From assembly GCA_018268935.1 (NCBI GenBank), contig JAFDVS010000063.1:1-41049 (forward strand): 41,049 nt of DNA, given 5' to 3'. This document shows, piece after piece, positions 8,776 to 16,520 of this stretch (its first letter is position 1; every line of letters begins with the position of its first letter). Under the pieces are notes generated by a model that worked only from the letters and a program-made list of their open reading frames with translations, was not told where the DNA came from and searched no databases. Made by a program: the position numbers and the translations under genes. This stretch comes from Acidobacteriota bacterium (GTDB taxonomy: Bacteria; Acidobacteriota; Terriglobia; Bryobacterales; Bryobacteraceae).

Positions 8776-9690
8776 CTAATCATCCAATTTGGCGGCGAAC
8801 AGCTTGTCGCGGGCGGCTTCGGAGATGGTGACCACCGCGGGATGTTTCAACTTGCGTTCGACGGAAATGGCGTAGAAACGCTCGGTGACGCCTTTGGCGA
8901 TGCCAACACGGCTCACCTTGTATAAATCGCGCACTTCGGTTTCGATGGCGGTGGGTGCGAAGAGAAGCCCCGCGGCCGCCTGGCCGAAGGTCTTCATGAG
9001 GGCGCTGTCCTGGAACTCGCCCACGATGCGGGGGCGGATGCCTTCCGATTCAAACCACTGGTCGACCGCACGGCGGAGGCCGGAACCTTCGAGCGGCAGC
9101 AGGAATGGCGCGCCATCGAGGCTCGCGGGGAAACCGTGCCGATAGCGCGCGGCAAGCGGCGCCGCACCCACCACCACTACGCCACAGGAGCCCAACAGAT
9201 GGTTATACGCCTTCACTTTGATGCTGGCTGTGATGGGGCTGTCGAGCAGTACGACGTCGAGGCGATGCTCCGCAAGGTCGGCGAGCAGCCGTTCGGGCGT
9301 GTCTTCGTCGCAGGTGATCTGGACCTGTTCACTCATACTGAGTACGGGCGCAAGCACACGGTAGGCAATGAGTTTGGGAACAAGATCGGAAATTCCCACC
9401 AGCAGACGCAGTGGCCGCCCGCGGGGGCGCCCTTTGAGAACGTCCTGCAGTTCGCGTCCCAATCCAAAGATTTCGTCCGCGTATCGAAAGACAACCTGGC
9501 CGACTTCGGTCATCACCAGGCCCCGTCCCGATTTGACGAAGAGCTTCTCTCCCAGTGATTCCTCCAGCATGCGCAACTGGCCGCTGATGGTGGGCTGGGC
9601 GAGGCGAAGCTTCTCGCAGGCGCGGGCGATGCTGCCCTCTCTGGCCACCGTCCAGAAGTAGAGCAGGTGGTGGTAATTGATCCACTCCAT
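8776..9690 (-). CDS. nhaR: NhaR-like LysR-family transcriptional regulator
   Basis: This 304-residue LysR protein opens with MEWINYHHLLYFWTVAREGS, closely matching the NhaR subfamily (NYxHLxYFW). The helix-turn-helix spans about 8-60 (ARACEKLRLAQPTISGQLRMLEESLGEKLF). It is followed by VSRGRGL-type and RYADEIFGLGREL linker segments, and then the periplasmic-binding-like effector domain. NhaR in enterics responds to Na+ and activates nhaA. No antiporter gene is visible here, so the regulon is uncertain. ATG 9688-9690 is preferred over one five codons upstream: GGAAGA lies just before it, and the alternative would start inside the palindrome at 9700-9722. It converges with the GH95 gene, leaving a 4-base gap. 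Confidence 0.88.
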   Translation of the reverse strand: MEWINYHHLLYFWTVAREGSIARACEKLRLAQPTISGQLRMLEESLGEKLFVKSGRGLVMTEVGQVVFRYADEIFGLGRELQDVLKGRPRGRPLRLLVGISDLVPKLIAYRVLAPVLSMSEQVQITCDEDTPERLLADLAEHRLDVVLLDSPITASIKVKAYNHLLGSCGVVVVGAAPLAARYRHGFPASLDGAPFLLPLEGSGLRRAVDQWFESEGIRPRIVGEFQDSALMKTFGQAAAGLLFAPTAIETEVRDLYKVSRVGIAKGVTERFYAISVERKLKHPAVVTISEAARDKLFAAKLDD

Positions 9691-9699
9691 TCTTCCAGC

Positions 9700-9722
9700 A
9701 TACATCGGTTATAGCGATGTAT
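9700..9722. promoter_or_regulatory. 8+8 bp palindrome over the nhaR promoter
   Basis: ATACATCG (9700-9707) and CGATGTAT (9715-9722) are perfect inverted arms with a 7-base spacer. The spacer, read on the minus strand, contains TATAAC (9713-9708), a good -10 box for nhaR that would start transcription about ten bases before the ATG. A LysR dimer site covering the -10 element would give autorepression. The site may also influence the divergent hpf operon, whose start codon is 74 bases away. Binding by this NhaR-like protein is inference. Confidence 0.55.
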
Positions 9723-9796
9723 TGTGTTGCAACTATCTATTTGTCTATGGGAAGGAAAGAGGTCACACTTGTCTTGTAGAGGAGACAGCAGTAGAA

Positions 9797-10114
9797 ATGA
9801 AACTCCAGATCAGCGGGACAGGCATCGTGGTGACGCCGGAATTGCGAAGACGCATCCGGCGCCGGGTCGATTTCGCGCTCGGCAGGTTTGGGAACAGCAT
9901 CCGGACACTTTCGGTGCGGTTGAAAGGCGAAGCGGGCTCGCGCGGCGGTCTTGACCACCAGTGCGAGATCCATGTGGAGACGGGTGTTCGTTCTCCCTTC
10001 GTAGTGCGCGACCTGCAGGACGACGTAGAATCGGCCACCGCGCTGGCAGTAGACAAAGTGCAACGCGCTCTGGAGCGTCAACTTCCCCCGAGAGAGAGGT
10101 CCCATCATGGCTGA
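9797..10114 (+). CDS. hpf: Short ribosome hibernation promoting factor / RaiA-family protein
   Basis: At 105 residues this is the short, single-domain form of the HPF/RaiA (sigma-54 modulation, S30AE) family, which binds the 30S decoding region and inactivates ribosomes in starvation. MKLQISGTGIVVTPELRRRIRRRVDFALGRF is the first strand-helix unit. The pattern CEIHVETG...PFVVRDLQDDVESATALAVDKVQRALERQL is the typical second half. No C-terminal dimerisation domain is present. ATG 9797 is chosen by homology; a GAGGAG motif lies at 9779-9784, somewhat far upstream. Its 3' end overlaps the DksA-like gene by 8 bases, so the two are translated together. That gives a starvation-response pair followed by phosphofructokinase. 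Confidence 0.88.
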   Translation: MKLQISGTGIVVTPELRRRIRRRVDFALGRFGNSIRTLSVRLKGEAGSRGGLDHQCEIHVETGVRSPFVVRDLQDDVESATALAVDKVQRALERQLPPRERSHHG

Positions 10115-10490
10115 AAAGAACACGCAGAAGTATGAAGCAGCGCTGAGGAGCAAAGCGCAGGAGTTGGCGGAGTCTCTCCGCGATCGGAGCCGTATTGCGA
10201 TTGAACAGTCGGCGGAGGCTTGCGAGGTAATGGTGATGGCGGCGAATCGAGAGCTCAACATCCTCGGCTTGGACCGCGATTCACGCATGGCTCGCGAGGT
10301 GCAGGCTGCTTTGGCGCGGCTTCAGAATGGCAGCTACGGCAACTGTCTCCGCTGTGAAGAGCCGATCAAGCCGAAACGGCTGGAGGTGGTGCCGTGGGCT
10401 CGGCATTGTGTGAGCTGTCAGGAAATGCTAGAACAGGAGCAAAACGAAGACGATGCGCAGGAGGAACTCCACGATCTGATTGCCGCCTGA
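10107..10490 (+). CDS. DksA/TraR-family C4 zinc-finger protein
   Basis: This 127-residue protein has an N-terminal helical coiled-coil region (about 5-70) and a C-terminal zinc finger with Cys80, Cys83, Cys101 and Cys104 (CLRCEEPIKPKRLEVVPWARHCVSCQE). This is the DksA/TraR fold, whose members insert into the RNA polymerase secondary channel and modulate transcription, often together with ppGpp. The conserved zinc-finger signature IKPKRLEVVPWARHC is strong. It overlaps hpf by 8 bases and is followed 32 bases later by a phosphofructokinase gene. The charged tail (EQEQNEDDAQEEL) is typical. Whether it acts as a true DksA or as a short YbiI/TraR-like modulator is not resolvable. Confidence 0.9.
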   Translation: MAEKNTQKYEAALRSKAQELAESLRDRSRIAIEQSAEACEVMVMAANRELNILGLDRDSRMAREVQAALARLQNGSYGNCLRCEEPIKPKRLEVVPWARHCVSCQEMLEQEQNEDDAQEELHDLIAA

Positions 10491-10522
10491 TGCGCCTTTG
10501 AAGAAATGAGGGGAATTTTCAC

Positions 10523-11842
10523 TTGTCACTTGAAGCATCTGGTGCGATCGTTGCAGCGGTCGATCATCTTGGTCCGTGTCTCATTCCCTCCCCATTAAGC
10601 CGGCGGGTCGTAGAACACATCACGCTGCCTGGAGCGGATGGCGGCCCGCCGGTGATCTTTGAAAAGGCCGGACCACGCGAGCGAATCTATTTTGACCCGG
10701 CACGGACACGGGCGGCGATGGTCACATGCGGCGGGTTGAGCCCGGGGTTGAACAATGTGCTGCGGTCCATTTTTCTGGAGTTGCACTACCACTACGGTGT
10801 GCCGGAGGTGTTGGGCATCCGCTACGGTTATGCGGGGCTTGATCCGGCCAACGGTCACGAGCCCGTGACGTTCACCAAGGACTTTGTGCACGGCATCCAC
10901 AATAAGGGCGGAACCGTGTTGGGAACTTCGCGCGGGCCCGTAGAACCGGGCGTTGCGCTTGATTTTCTCGAGTCGCGCGGGATCAACGTGCTCTTCTGCA
11001 TCGGCGGTGACGGCACGCAGCGCGGGGCTCACCGGTTGCATGAAGAGGCGCGGCGCCGCGGCTATCCGTTGGCCGTGGTGGGTGTGCCGAAGACCATCGA
11101 CAACGATATTGATTATGTGTGGAGGACGTTCGGATACTCGACGGCGGTGGAGGAATCGGCGCACATTATCGACAGCGCGCATGCGGAAGCAAAGAGCGTG
11201 CTGAATGGTGTGGGTTTGGTGAAGCTGATGGGCCGCGAGGCCGGCTTTCTCGCCTGCGGAGCCACGCTGGCGAGCTCCGAGGTGAACTTCACTTTGATTC
11301 CGGAGGTGCCGTTCCAACTGGAAGGGGCGAACGGATTCCTGGAACATTTGAAGCGTAGATTGTTGTTGCGGCGGCATGCTGTGGTGGTGCTAGCCGAAGG
11401 GGCAGGGCAGGATTGGGTTGGGGGCTCGTTTGAAACCGACAAATCCGGCAATCTGAAATTGAAAGACAGCGGCAGGGAACTGAGGCGCATCATTCAGGAG
11501 TATTTCGCCGCGGAAAGAATCCCGGTGGATGTGAAGTATTTCGATCCCAGCTACATTGTGCGCAGCCGGCCGGCGAACAAGGACGATGCTCTGTTGTGCG
11601 ACCAGTTTGCGCGTTGCGCCGTGCATGCGGCGATGGCCGGGCGGACCGATGTATTGATCGGACTCTGGTACAACATGTTTGTGCATGTGTCTATCCCGAT
11701 GGCGACGGCGCAGAAGCGCCGCGTCAATCCCGCAAGCGAGGTGTGGTCGGCGGTGTTGTCTTCCACCGGGCAACCGGCGCAGATGGGCAGTGATGGAACT
11801 GGAAACCGAACGGCTGCGCCTGCGCGCGGTCACCATGGATGA
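10523..11842 (+). CDS. 6-phosphofructokinase, plant/ATP-type (group with GGDGTQ)
   Basis: The product phosphorylates fructose 6-phosphate in glycolysis. Visible motifs are CGGLSPGLNNVL (69-80), GGDGTQRGA (161-169), PKTIDNDI (189-196, catalytic Asp193) and KLMGREAGF (234-242). Gly164 occupies the position of E. coli Gly104 and Lys190 that of Gly124. This Gly/Lys combination is typical of plant-type ATP-dependent enzymes; PPi-dependent enzymes carry Asp at the first site. The 439-residue length fits the long forms. The start is TTG at 10523, supported by GAGGGGAA just upstream. The last 17 or so codons after STGQPAQMG overlap the next gene by 50 bases and look unlike the family end, so the true stop may differ. 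Confidence 0.9.
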   Translation: MSLEASGAIVAAVDHLGPCLIPSPLSRRVVEHITLPGADGGPPVIFEKAGPRERIYFDPARTRAAMVTCGGLSPGLNNVLRSIFLELHYHYGVPEVLGIRYGYAGLDPANGHEPVTFTKDFVHGIHNKGGTVLGTSRGPVEPGVALDFLESRGINVLFCIGGDGTQRGAHRLHEEARRRGYPLAVVGVPKTIDNDIDYVWRTFGYSTAVEESAHIIDSAHAEAKSVLNGVGLVKLMGREAGFLACGATLASSEVNFTLIPEVPFQLEGANGFLEHLKRRLLLRRHAVVVLAEGAGQDWVGGSFETDKSGNLKLKDSGRELRRIIQEYFAAERIPVDVKYFDPSYIVRSRPANKDDALLCDQFARCAVHAAMAGRTDVLIGLWYNMFVHVSIPMATAQKRRVNPASEVWSAVLSSTGQPAQMGSDGTGNRTAAPARGHHG

Positions 11843-12296
11843 TGTGGATGCGCTGCATGCGCTATGGACCGACGCGGACGTGCGGCGATTTCTGTGGGAT
11901 GGCGCCGTTATCGACAGGGAGACGGCGTACGAGGTGGTGCAGGGAACGCTGGAGGACTGGGGCGATCACGGAGTGGGGCTGTTCAGCATCCTTTTGCAAG
12001 GCGAAGAGGAGATTATCGGGTTCTGTGGTGTGCGCCGTTTTCCACCGGATGAAGAATGGGAACTGCTGTATGGTTTGCTGCCGGCGTATTGGGGGAATGG
12101 CCTGGCGGTGGAAGCATCGGCGGCGACTCTGCGCTTCGCGTTTACGCGGCTGCCAGTGGATTGCATCGCCGGCCGTACGGACAAGCCAAACGCAGCGTCG
12201 ATTCGAGTGCTGCAGAAATTAGGAATGCGCCCGGTGAGCGCGGACGGAATGGTGTGCTACTCGATCGACCGGGCGCGCGTGAGTTCAAGCGGCTGA
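11793..12296 (+). CDS. GNAT N-acetyltransferase, RimJ/RimL type
   Basis: This 167-residue GNAT-fold protein starts METERLRLR-like (MELETERLRLRAVTMDDVDALHALW), as RimJ/RimL/Acetyltransf_3 proteins do. It contains GFCGVRRF, the acetyl-CoA binding segment LLPAYWGNGLAVEA (about 92-105), and AASIRVLQKLGMR near the C-terminus. It would transfer acetyl from acetyl-CoA to an amino group; the substrate is unknown and may be a ribosomal protein N-terminus or a small amine. ATG 11793 begins within TGATG at 11791-11795, just inside the tail of the phosphofructokinase gene. It is followed 20 bases later by the MDR oxidoreductase. Confidence 0.87.
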   Translation: MELETERLRLRAVTMDDVDALHALWTDADVRRFLWDGAVIDRETAYEVVQGTLEDWGDHGVGLFSILLQGEEEIIGFCGVRRFPPDEEWELLYGLLPAYWGNGLAVEASAATLRFAFTRLPVDCIAGRTDKPNAASIRVLQKLGMRPVSADGMVCYSIDRARVSSSG

Positions 12297-12316
12297 TCCG
12301 GTATGCTATCAGGCGA

Positions 12317-13321
12317 ATGAACAGACAGATTCTTCTCGCCGCACGGCCGGTTGGCTTTCCCAAGGAGACAGATTTTCGCTTGCAGGAGGCGCCCATTCCC
12401 GAACCGGGCGAGGGCGAGTTTCTTGTTGGCGTGCGCTGGCTCTCGGTGGACCCTTACATGCGCGGGCGCATGAACGCAGAGCGTTCCTATGCGCCATCAG
12501 TGAACCTGGGTGATGTGATGGTGGGCGGCGCGGCGGGGCGTGTGCTGAAATCGCGGCAAGCGGGCTTTTCCGAAGGCGACTACGTGATGGGCATGTTCGG
12601 CTGGCAGGAATATGCGGTGACCGATGGCAAGGGTGTTCGCAAGTTGGACCCTGCCGTGGCGCCGGTGTCCACGTCGCTTGGCGTTTTGGGCATGCCGGGT
12701 TTGACGGCTTACTTCGGGTTGTTGACAGTGGGGGAAGCGAAGGCCGGTGAGACGGTGGTGGTTTCCGGTGCGGCAGGCGCGGTGGGATCGTATGTCGGGC
12801 AGATTGCGAAGATTCACGGCTGCCGCGTGGTGGGCATTGCGGGATCGGATGATAAGGTCAAGTGGCTGAAGGACGACCTCGGCTTCGACGCGGTGCTGAA
12901 CTACAAGACGACCACCGACTATCGCGGGGCATTGAAGGAGCTTTGCCCTCAGGGCATTGATGTGTACTTTGAGAACGTGGGTGGCCCGATTTCTGACGCG
13001 GCTTTCCTGTTGCTCAATCCGCGTGCACGAGTGCCGGTGTGCGGGCAGGTTGCGCTCTACAGCGCCGGTAAGGAGGAAATGGGGCCGCGGCTGTTGATGC
13101 AAATCCTGGTGAAGCAGGTGAAAGTGGAAGGGTTTCTCGTGTTCCAATTCGCCAGCCGCTATGGAGAGGGATTGACGAAGCTCACTGAGTGGGTCCGCAG
13201 CGGGCAATTGAAGTACAAAGAGACGGTGACCGACGGTATTGAGAACGCACCGCAGGCATTTCTCTCCATGCTGCGCGGCGGCAATACGGGCAAGCAATTG
13301 GTGAGGATCTCGAACGCATGA
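12317..13321 (+). CDS. MDR-family NADP-dependent oxidoreductase (CurA/leukotriene B4 dehydrogenase-like)
   Basis: This 334-residue medium-chain dehydrogenase/reductase without zinc-binding cysteines belongs to the enone/alkenal reductase group. The start MNRQILLAARPVGFPKETDF and the segment SVDPYMRGRM (about 44-53) are typical. The nucleotide-binding motif is VVSGAAGAVGSYVGQIAKIHGCRVVGIAGSD-like, starting near residue 152. DVYFENVGG and the C-terminal segment LVFQFASRY also match. Such enzymes reduce the C=C bond of reactive enals or quinones with NADPH. An AGGCGA motif sits 1-6 bases before the ATG. The gene ends in ATGA, shared with the start of the dehydratase gene. Confidence 0.9.
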   Translation: MNRQILLAARPVGFPKETDFRLQEAPIPEPGEGEFLVGVRWLSVDPYMRGRMNAERSYAPSVNLGDVMVGGAAGRVLKSRQAGFSEGDYVMGMFGWQEYAVTDGKGVRKLDPAVAPVSTSLGVLGMPGLTAYFGLLTVGEAKAGETVVVSGAAGAVGSYVGQIAKIHGCRVVGIAGSDDKVKWLKDDLGFDAVLNYKTTTDYRGALKELCPQGIDVYFENVGGPISDAAFLLLNPRARVPVCGQVALYSAGKEEMGPRLLMQILVKQVKVEGFLVFQFASRYGEGLTKLTEWVRSGQLKYKETVTDGIENAPQAFLSMLRGGNTGKQLVRISNA

Positions 13322-14505
13322 TGCGCCGCAAGTTTCTTCGTTCGGCGATGGCGGCGCCACTGGTGATTCCGGAGTGGCTGCGGGCGCAATCGGGCGGACT
13401 GAAGATTCGCCGCGTGGAACCGCACGTGGTGCGTATCGGCACACGGCAGGACATCGTTTGCTGCCGAGTGGAAACGGAAGAAGGGTTGCACGGTTGGGGC
13501 GAAGGGACCACTCCGCCGAATGTCGCGCCGGTGGTGGCGCAGATCCGGTCTCTGGCGAAGCTGGTGATCGGCGAGCCTGCCTGGGACATCGAGCGGCTGT
13601 GGCGCAAGATGTACCTCACCGAGGAGAACACGCTGGGCGGAACGCTGTTTGCGGCGATCAGTGCGATCGACATTGCGCTGTGGGACATCGTGGGCAAGAA
13701 GCTGGGCGTGCCGGTGTACAAGCTGCTTGGCGGAAAAGTGCATCCGAATATCCGAATCTATGCCAGCTACCGCTGGGGCAACATCCCGCGCACTCGCGAT
13801 GCCTACTTCCGGCGCACGAAGGAACTGATAGCGGAAGGCGCGACCGCGGGCAAGTGGGATCCGTTCGGCGCATATCCCGGGCCGGACCGTCAACTGAGCA
13901 CTGCTGTATTGAATGAGGTTCGCGAGATGGTGCGGGGCGTGCGCGAGGCGGGGCCGGCGTTCGATATCTGCGTGGAAGCGCACGGGAAGTTCAATATGGC
14001 CACGGCGGGGCGCATCATCAAGATGCTGGAACCGTTCGATCCGTTCTTCCTGGAAGAGCCGATTCCACCGGAGAGCGTGGAAGCGATGGCGGCGTTGCAG
14101 CGTTCGACGAATATTCCCATTGCCACGGGGGAAGGGCTGCAATCGCACTTCAACTACCGCGAACTGCTGGCGCGGCAGGCGGCGCGCATTCTGCAGCCGG
14201 ATGCGGCGCGCACGGGCGGAATCACGGCGCTGAAGAAGATTGCGGCGATGGCCGATGCCAATTACGTCACTATCGCGCCGCATAATCCAAATGGGCCGGT
14301 GTGCACGGCGGCTTCGATTCATCTGGCGGCGTCGATCCCGAATTTCCTCATCATGGAGGAGGGAAACACGCGGGTAGAGGAGTACAAGTCAATCTTCACC
14401 GGCGGATGGAAGCCAACGTTGTCGCATTGGGATATTCCGGACGGGCCGGGGCTGGGCGTGGATCTCTCGCCGGAATTTCTGCGCAGCAACGAAGTGAAGA
14501 TTTAG
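13318..14505 (+). CDS. Enolase-superfamily (mandelate racemase/muconate lactonizing) dehydratase with Tat-like leader
   Basis: This 395-residue protein is related to D-galactonate and mannonate dehydratases. The N-terminus MMRRKFLRSAMAAPLVIPEWLRAQ looks like a twin-arginine leader, implying export, which is unusual for this family. The capping domain is followed by the barrel. Candidate metal ligands are Glu220 (in CVEAHGKF), Glu246 (FFLEEP) and Glu272 (ATGEG). His222, Asp295 and His322 (IAPHNPNGP) provide acid/base chemistry, as in GalD/ManD proteins. The first ligand is normally Asp. The exact sugar acid cannot be assigned. It overlaps the upstream reductase by ATGA and converges on oligopeptidase B with a 4-base TTAG overlap. 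Confidence 0.87.
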   Translation: MMRRKFLRSAMAAPLVIPEWLRAQSGGLKIRRVEPHVVRIGTRQDIVCCRVETEEGLHGWGEGTTPPNVAPVVAQIRSLAKLVIGEPAWDIERLWRKMYLTEENTLGGTLFAAISAIDIALWDIVGKKLGVPVYKLLGGKVHPNIRIYASYRWGNIPRTRDAYFRRTKELIAEGATAGKWDPFGAYPGPDRQLSTAVLNEVREMVRGVREAGPAFDICVEAHGKFNMATAGRIIKMLEPFDPFFLEEPIPPESVEAMAALQRSTNIPIATGEGLQSHFNYRELLARQAARILQPDAARTGGITALKKIAAMADANYVTIAPHNPNGPVCTAASIHLAASIPNFLIMEEGNTRVEEYKSIFTGGWKPTLSHWDIPDGPGLGVDLSPEFLRSNEVKI

Positions 14506-16517
14506 ACGGCCAGTGCGTGAATGAGGAACGCGTAATCGAACGCGGTCTCCTTCATCCGTTCATAGCGGCCGGAAGCGCCGCCGTGGCCTGCGTCCATGTT
14601 GGTTTTCAGCAGCAGCATGCTGCCGCTGGTGTTCAACGTGCGCAGTTTCGCGATCCACTTGGCGGGCTCCCAATAGGACACACGCGGATCGTTGAGTCCC
14701 GCTGTGGCGAGGATGTGCGGATACGCCTGTTGCTTCACGTTGTCGTAGGGCGAGTAGGAACGGATGTATTCCCAGTATTCGCGCTCGTTGCTGTTGCCCC
14801 ATTCGTCGTACTCGATGACGGTGAGCGGCAGCGTGGGGTCTGTGGCGGTGTTCAACACATCGACGAACGGCACCTTCGCCACCACGGCGCGAAACAGGTC
14901 GGGGCGCTGATTGATGACGGCGCCCATCAGCAGGCCGCCGGCGCTGCCGCCGAGAATGGCCAGTTTCTCCGGCGATGTGTAGTGTTCGGCGATGAGGAAC
15001 TGCGCCGCGGCGATGAAGTCTTCGAACGTGTTGCGCTTGACCTTGAGCTTGCCGGCGTCGTGCCAGGTTTTGCCCAAGTCGCCGCCACCGCGGATATGCG
15101 CGATGGCGTAGACGAAGCCGCGCTCCAGCAGGCTGACGCGGTCACTGCTGAATGCAGCGTCGATGCTGATGCCGTAGGAGCCGTAGCCGTAGAGCAGCGT
15201 GGGATTGCTGCCGTCCAGCACCATCCCTTTGCGGTGCACCAGTGAAATGGGCACTTGCACGCCGTCATGGGAGGTGGCGAAGAGCCGCTTGGTCTCGTAT
15301 TGCGACGCATCGTATCCGCCGAGCACCGGAGTTTGTTTGATGAGACGGCGCTCTCGTGTGTCCATGTCGTAGGCGAACACGGTGGAGGGCGTGACGAGCG
15401 AGGAGTAGCTGAATCGAAATTCACGGGTCGCGTAGGTTGGATTCTCGGCGGGGTAGAGCGCGTAGGCGGGTTCCGGCATCGAGACCGTGTGCCAATCGCC
15501 GCCGTTGCGGTGAATGCGCAGTTGCAGCAGACCGCGATCGCGCTCGGTGACTACGACGTGGCCTTCGAACGGGTCCACCGCTTCGATCATGACGTTGTCG
15601 CGGTGGGCGATCCATTCCTGGGCGTGATCGAGTGAGGGGGTAGCCACGGGAACGGTAAGCACGCGGTAGTTGCGGCCGCCATCCGTAGTGCGGAGATAGA
15701 AGAGATCGCCCTGATGTTCCAGGTCATACTCGATGTCATGGCGGCGCTCGGCGAAGCAGGCAGGCTGCGCGGTGGGATCGCTCGCATCGAGGATGTGCAC
15801 TTCGCTGGTGGCAGCGCTGTCGAGTTCCAGAAAGATGTAGCGGCGGCTGCGGCTTTTGGTGAGCGTCAGATGGAAACGCTCATCGGGCTCTTCCAGCAAC
15901 AACTCATCGACTGACGCGCCGAGGGTGTGCCGCCAGGCCTGATATGGGCGCTTGGCTTCATCAAGTGTGATGTAGATGAGCGAACGGCCATTGTTGGTCC
16001 AGGTGAGGCCATAGTATGTATTCTCGATACGATCAGGGAGCAACTGGCCGGTGGCGAGGTTTTTCACGAAGGTGGTGTAAACCTCATCGCCGGAAAGATC
16101 GACGGAATAGGCAAGCAGTTGATGATCGGGGCTGATGGCGTAATTGCCGAGGCGGAAGTATTTCTCGCCGGCTGCCAGTTGGTTGGCATCAAGCAGCACT
16201 TCCTCCACTCCCTCTTTGCGTCGGCAATAGACGTGGTACTGCTTGCCTTCGAAGGTGCGCGTGAAGTATTCGTAGCCATCGTAGGGCACGGGCGCCGACA
16301 TGTCCGTCTGTTGCAGGCGGCCCAGCATTTCGTCGTAGATGCGCTGTTGCAGACTTTCGGCGTCGCGCAACATCCATTTGGTGTAGTCGTTTTCCGCGTG
16401 GAGATGCGATTCGATTTTACTCCGCTCTCCGTCGCGCAACCAGAAGTACTCGTCGGTGCGAGTGTCTCCGTGCTGGGTAATGATCTTGGGCTGTTTCTCC
16501 GCTACAGGCGGGGTCAT
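14502..16517 (-). CDS. Oligopeptidase B-like serine peptidase (S9A)
   Basis: This 671-residue prolyl-oligopeptidase-family enzyme cleaves peptides after basic residues. The N-terminal seven-bladed propeller domain (DEYFWLRDGERSKIESHLHAEN is the typical opening) spans about 70-400. The alpha/beta hydrolase domain follows. The catalytic triad is Ser525 (GGSAGG), Asp610 (GLNDPRV) and His645 (AGHGGASGR), each seven residues from the E. coli oligopeptidase B positions. AHIRGGGDLGKTWHDAGK is also diagnostic. No signal peptide is seen, so it is likely cytosolic. It is preceded by the acyl-CoA ligase gene with a 3-base gap, so they form a two-gene operon. It overlaps the dehydratase stop by 4 bases. 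Confidence 0.94.
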   Translation of the reverse strand: MTPPVAEKQPKIITQHGDTRTDEYFWLRDGERSKIESHLHAENDYTKWMLRDAESLQQRIYDEMLGRLQQTDMSAPVPYDGYEYFTRTFEGKQYHVYCRRKEGVEEVLLDANQLAAGEKYFRLGNYAISPDHQLLAYSVDLSGDEVYTTFVKNLATGQLLPDRIENTYYGLTWTNNGRSLIYITLDEAKRPYQAWRHTLGASVDELLLEEPDERFHLTLTKSRSRRYIFLELDSAATSEVHILDASDPTAQPACFAERRHDIEYDLEHQGDLFYLRTTDGGRNYRVLTVPVATPSLDHAQEWIAHRDNVMIEAVDPFEGHVVVTERDRGLLQLRIHRNGGDWHTVSMPEPAYALYPAENPTYATREFRFSYSSLVTPSTVFAYDMDTRERRLIKQTPVLGGYDASQYETKRLFATSHDGVQVPISLVHRKGMVLDGSNPTLLYGYGSYGISIDAAFSSDRVSLLERGFVYAIAHIRGGGDLGKTWHDAGKLKVKRNTFEDFIAAAQFLIAEHYTSPEKLAILGGSAGGLLMGAVINQRPDLFRAVVAKVPFVDVLNTATDPTLPLTVIEYDEWGNSNEREYWEYIRSYSPYDNVKQQAYPHILATAGLNDPRVSYWEPAKWIAKLRTLNTSGSMLLLKTNMDAGHGGASGRYERMKETAFDYAFLIHALAV

Positions 16518-16520
16518 CCG

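Noticed and set aside
13159..14322. Long open frame on the minus strand across the dehydratase
   Set aside because: It overlaps two recognised plus-strand genes over their whole length and has an arginine-rich product typical of a shadow frame.
6414..14505. Polysaccharide utilisation locus combining GH95, the dehydratase and the sulfatase
   Set aside because: The genes are dispersed over many kilobases, with unrelated genes and different strands between them and no SusCD pair. A shared pathway cannot be supported.
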